Below are positions 21,348 through 23,288 of a DNA stretch of 23,288 bases, in pieces. A program made the position numbers and the translations under genes. A model generated the notes under the pieces. It was given only the letters and a program-made list of their open reading frames with translations, was not told the DNA's origin and did not search any database. The stretch is taken from contig CAAGJR010000129.1 of NCBI GenBank assembly GCA_900770265.1, positions 1-23,288 on the forward strand. The letters are read 5' to 3'. The stretch is from an uncultured Acidaminococcus sp. (GTDB lineage: Bacteria > Bacillota > Negativicutes > Acidaminococcales > Acidaminococcaceae). Every line of letters begins with the position of its first letter. Position 1 is the first letter of the stretch.

Positions 21348-22076
21348 TTGTATGAAATCAAACTGGCGGATTTCGAAGGCCCCCTGGACCTTCTGATCCA
21401 CCTGATCAAAAAGGACAAGATCGACATCTACGATATCCCCATCGTTTCTGTGACGGAGCAGTACATTGCCTACCTGAACGCCATGCAGGAGTACGACCTG
21501 GATGTAGCCAGCGAGTTCCTGCTCATGGCGGCCCTTCTGCTGCAGATCAAGAGCCGGATGCTGCTGCCGAAGGACCCGGACGAGGACGAGGAGGAAGAGG
21601 CGGACCCCCGGCAGATGCTGGTGGATATGCTGGTGGAATACCAGAAGACGAAGCGCCAGGCGGCGGCCCTGCGGGAGTGCCTGCAGGAGGCCGGCCTGCA
21701 GGTGGCCCGGAAGCCGCTGCCGGTGACGAAGAAATATATGAAGGTGAAGCGGTACGCCCTGGCGGACCTGCTGCGGGCCCTGGCGGCGTTATTGCCCGCC
21801 CGTCCGGAGGAGGAACCGGTGATCCCCCGGCAGGAATTCCCGGTGCAGGAAAAGATGGAGGACATCCGGGAGAAGCTGGCCGGGCGGGAAAAGCCCCTGG
21901 CCTTCAGGAAGCTGATCCACAACCCGAAGAGCCACAGCGAGACCATCAGCGTGTTTTTGGCGGTATTGGAACTGCTGCGGCTGAAGGAGATCGGGCTCAT
22001 CCAGGAGGCACCCTTTGCCCCCATGTATCTGACGCGCAAGGAGGAAGTGCACCATGGAACTGACGAAAACCGCTAG
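21348..22076 (+). CDS. scpA: Segregation and condensation protein A (ScpA, kleisin)
   Basis: A 242-residue kleisin that bridges the heads of the SMC dimer and binds ScpB for chromosome compaction. The N-terminal EIKLADFEGPLDLLIHLIKK and DIYDIPIVSVTEQY are diagnostic; residues 76-86 are a strongly acidic linker, and the C-terminal 80 residues form the SMC-binding winged helix. The start is TTG at 21348, with AAGGGGG 7 nt upstream; the nearby ATG at 21352 is in another frame and no in-frame ATG exists before the conserved region. It overlaps scpB by 23 bp, which indicates coupled translation. Confidence 0.96.
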   Translation: MYEIKLADFEGPLDLLIHLIKKDKIDIYDIPIVSVTEQYIAYLNAMQEYDLDVASEFLLMAALLLQIKSRMLLPKDPDEDEEEEADPRQMLVDMLVEYQKTKRQAAALRECLQEAGLQVARKPLPVTKKYMKVKRYALADLLRALAALLPARPEEEPVIPRQEFPVQEKMEDIREKLAGREKPLAFRKLIHNPKSHSETISVFLAVLELLRLKEIGLIQEAPFAPMYLTRKEEVHHGTDENR

Positions 22077-22605
22077 GCTGGAGGCGCTGCTGTTTGCCAG
22101 CGGGGACCCGCTGACCCTGGAGCGGGCCGCGGCGGCACTGTACTGCAGCACGGACGAGGTGGCGGACCTGCTGGAAGCCCTGCAGAAGGAGTACCAGCAG
22201 GCCAGCCGGGGCATCGAGCTGCGGAAGGTGGCCGGAGGCTGGCAGCTGGTGACAAAGAAGCAGGCGGCCGGGCTGGTGCGGCGGCTCCACGAGAAACAGG
22301 AAGTGAAGCTTTCCAACGCGGCCATGGAGACATTGGCCATCATCGCGTTCCGCCAGCCGGTGACGAAGAGCGAGATGGAAGCCATCCGGGGCGTGAAGGT
22401 GGATGGGGTGCTCAGCACCCTGGTGGACCTGGACCTGGTGGCGGAAGTGGGGCGGAAGGAAGTGATCGGCCGGCCCATTTTGTACGGCACCACGGAGGAG
22501 TTTCTGCAGGCCTTCGGGTTCAATTCCCTGGAAGACCTGCCCCAGCTGCCGGAAGAGATACTGGACGGCACGGCCGAAGAACCGGAGCCGCTGTTCAAGG
22601 AGTAG
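22054..22605 (+). CDS. scpB: Segregation and condensation protein B (ScpB)
   Basis: A 183-residue partner of ScpA. Two winged-helix domains: residues about 5-75 (LEALLFASGDPLTLERAAAAL) and 85-155 (LSNAAMETLAIIAFRQPVTK, then RGVKVDGVLSTLVDLDLV), followed by the usual GRPILYGTTEEFLQAFGF. AAGGAGG lies 8 nt upstream inside the end of scpA. The operon ends here; the next gene is 360 bp away behind repeats. Confidence 0.97.
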   Translation: MELTKTARLEALLFASGDPLTLERAAAALYCSTDEVADLLEALQKEYQQASRGIELRKVAGGWQLVTKKQAAGLVRRLHEKQEVKLSNAAMETLAIIAFRQPVTKSEMEAIRGVKVDGVLSTLVDLDLVAEVGRKEVIGRPILYGTTEEFLQAFGFNSLEDLPQLPEEILDGTAEEPEPLFKE

Positions 22606-22611
22606 AAAACA

Positions 22612-22747
22612 GGGCCAGGGACGGGCGCACCGGGCGGGATTGCTCCGCGACCCTTGGTGCGCCCCTACGGAATGACTCCAATCGTTCGATGGATATCCGT
22701 AGGGGTTTACCAAGACTGGCCGTCAGGCCATGTCGCCCGGTAAACCC
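22612..22747. repeat. REP-like inverted pair: P3 (22612-22670) and long P3 (22697-22747, minus)
   Basis: The first copy has arms GGGCGCACC/GGTGCGCCC with an inner hairpin; the second, on the minus strand, has arms GGGTTTACC/GGTAAACCC (perfect, against GGGTTCACC at 13918). CCCCTACGG and CCGTAGGGG face each other over a 26-bp linker. Confidence 0.85.
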
Positions 22748-22774
22748 ATCCCGGGCCCATGGAAAAAATGGATT

Positions 22775-22947
22775 TGTCCTCCCCTGAAAGGGGAGGGGAA
22801 CCAGCCGAATGGCTGGTGGAGGGGTCCAACGTCGGACGAAGGATTTATATCGGGTGTGAGACCCCCTACCCGCAAGCGGGTCCTTTCCCCCTTTCCCACG
22901 GGACTAGGAAGCTTCTATTCGTCGCTTCCGTCGCAGGGGGACACAAA
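22775..22947 (+). repeat. Multi-hairpin element MH, copy 4 (diverged)
   Basis: Starts CCTCCCCTGAAAGGGGAGG (two paired changes from copies 1-3), then ACCAGCCGAATGGCTGGT. The GTCTTAC hairpin is expanded (GGGGTCC...GTGAGACCCC), ACCCGCAAGCGGGT is kept, and about 40 extra bases including GGAAGC/GCTTCC lie in the loop of the last hairpin. It ends 5 bp before the RluB gene's ribosome binding site. Confidence 0.82.
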
Positions 22948-22965
22948 GCATAGGAGTAAAAACGC

Positions 22966-23288
22966 ATGGAACAAGCAATGGAACGGCTGCAGAAGGTGAT
23001 GGCAGCCTGCGGCGTGGCTTCACGCCGGGAATGTGAAAAATATATTACGGCCGGCCGGGTGACGGTGAACGGCCAGGTGGTCACGGAACTGGGTACCCGG
23101 GTGGGCCCCCGGGACGCCATCACCGTGGACGGCACCCCCCTGCGGCGGAAAACGGCCCGGCGGACCATTTTGCTGTACAAGCCCCGGGGCGTGGTCACCA
23201 CCATGAAAGACCCCCAGGGCCGGCGTACCGTGGCCGACCTGGTGGCGAAGCTGCCGGACCGGCTGTACCCGGTGGGCCGCCTGGACTA
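22966..23288 (+). CDS. rluB: RluB-type 23S rRNA pseudouridine synthase (partial, N-terminal 107 codons)
   Basis: ATG at 22966 with AGGAG 9 nt upstream; the frame is open to the window edge. Residues about 5-65 are an S4 RNA-binding domain (ERLQKVMAACGVASRRECEK, then GRVTVNGQVV). YKPRGVVTTMKDPQGRRTV opens the RsuA/RluB catalytic domain, and PVGRLD places the catalytic aspartate at D107, the last complete codon. Position after scpB is the classic scpA-scpB-rluB order. The C-terminal half is outside the window, so RluB against RsuA/RluE rests on context. Confidence 0.92.
   Translation, partial: MEQAMERLQKVMAACGVASRRECEKYITAGRVTVNGQVVTELGTRVGPRDAITVDGTPLRRKTARRTILLYKPRGVVTTMKDPQGRRTVADLVAKLPDRLYPVGRLD

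Noticed and set aside
22730..22999. 89-codon frame across MH copy 4
   Set aside because: It is made of repeat DNA and overlaps the clear RluB start in another frame.
1..23288. tRNA, rRNA, insertion sequences and prophage genes
   Set aside because: None was seen in either strand. xerC is the housekeeping recombinase by its motifs and gene context, not a phage integrase.

Overview
The window reads as chromosomal DNA of a strictly anaerobic, fairly GC-rich Firmicute, most likely a Negativicute (Acidaminococcus-like). That guess rests on an [FeFe]-hydrogenase maturation GTPase (hydF), a Firmicutes-type topA/trmFO/xerC/codY neighbourhood, CodY itself, an M-box riboswitch, and an scpA-scpB-rluB run. 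Species assignment is inference only. Genes are ordinary housekeeping genes; the unusual part is the intergenic DNA.

Layout: 1-311, end of a type II-like CRISPR array. 312-1010, a gene-free stretch with REP-like palindromes and an unassigned structured element (about 545-675). 1011-2246 (minus), a MerR regulator fused to a zinc ribbon and a methyltransferase-like domain, divergent from a HisD-family dehydrogenase (2664-3923) whose promoter has a MerR-style 19-bp spacer with a dyad. 4349-5149, a membrane-anchored methyltransferase. 5371-8583, a complete Mg2+ regulatory unit: promoter, M-box riboswitch, terminator, long second leader with a possible small ORF and an SD-masking hairpin, then mgtA. 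8962-9084, a 40-residue membrane protein. 9407-9925, an HD hydrolase. 10184-11686, a PYGQ-rich single-pass membrane protein. 11888-13102 (minus), hydF behind a terminator-like hairpin. 14003-17206, dprA-topA. 17502-18818, trmFO. 18882-20606, xerC-codY with a CodY-box-like site upstream. 20712-22605, M50 peptidase-scpA-scpB. 22966 to the end, start of an RluB-type pseudouridine synthase.

The intergenic gaps are mosaics of a few repeat types. (i) REP-like palindromes: a GTAG head (seen as CCCCTAC on the other strand) next to a palindrome whose arms change in a compensatory way between copies, usually arranged as inverted pairs like BIMEs. I call these P1 (arms GGGCGGGTC), P2 (arms GGGTCGATC) and P3 (arms GGGCNNACC). 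(ii) MH, a roughly 117-173 bp multi-hairpin element in four copies, with covarying stems and a GTAG palindrome in its core, two copies abutting a stop codon. (iii) CH, a second composite hairpin element in three copies. (iv) At least nine short tandem arrays, all with a period of exactly 7 nt although the heptamer differs, placed close to gene starts or ends. No transposase or RAYT gene is present in the window, so mobilisation would have to be in trans. These repeats are the best candidate here for something undescribed.
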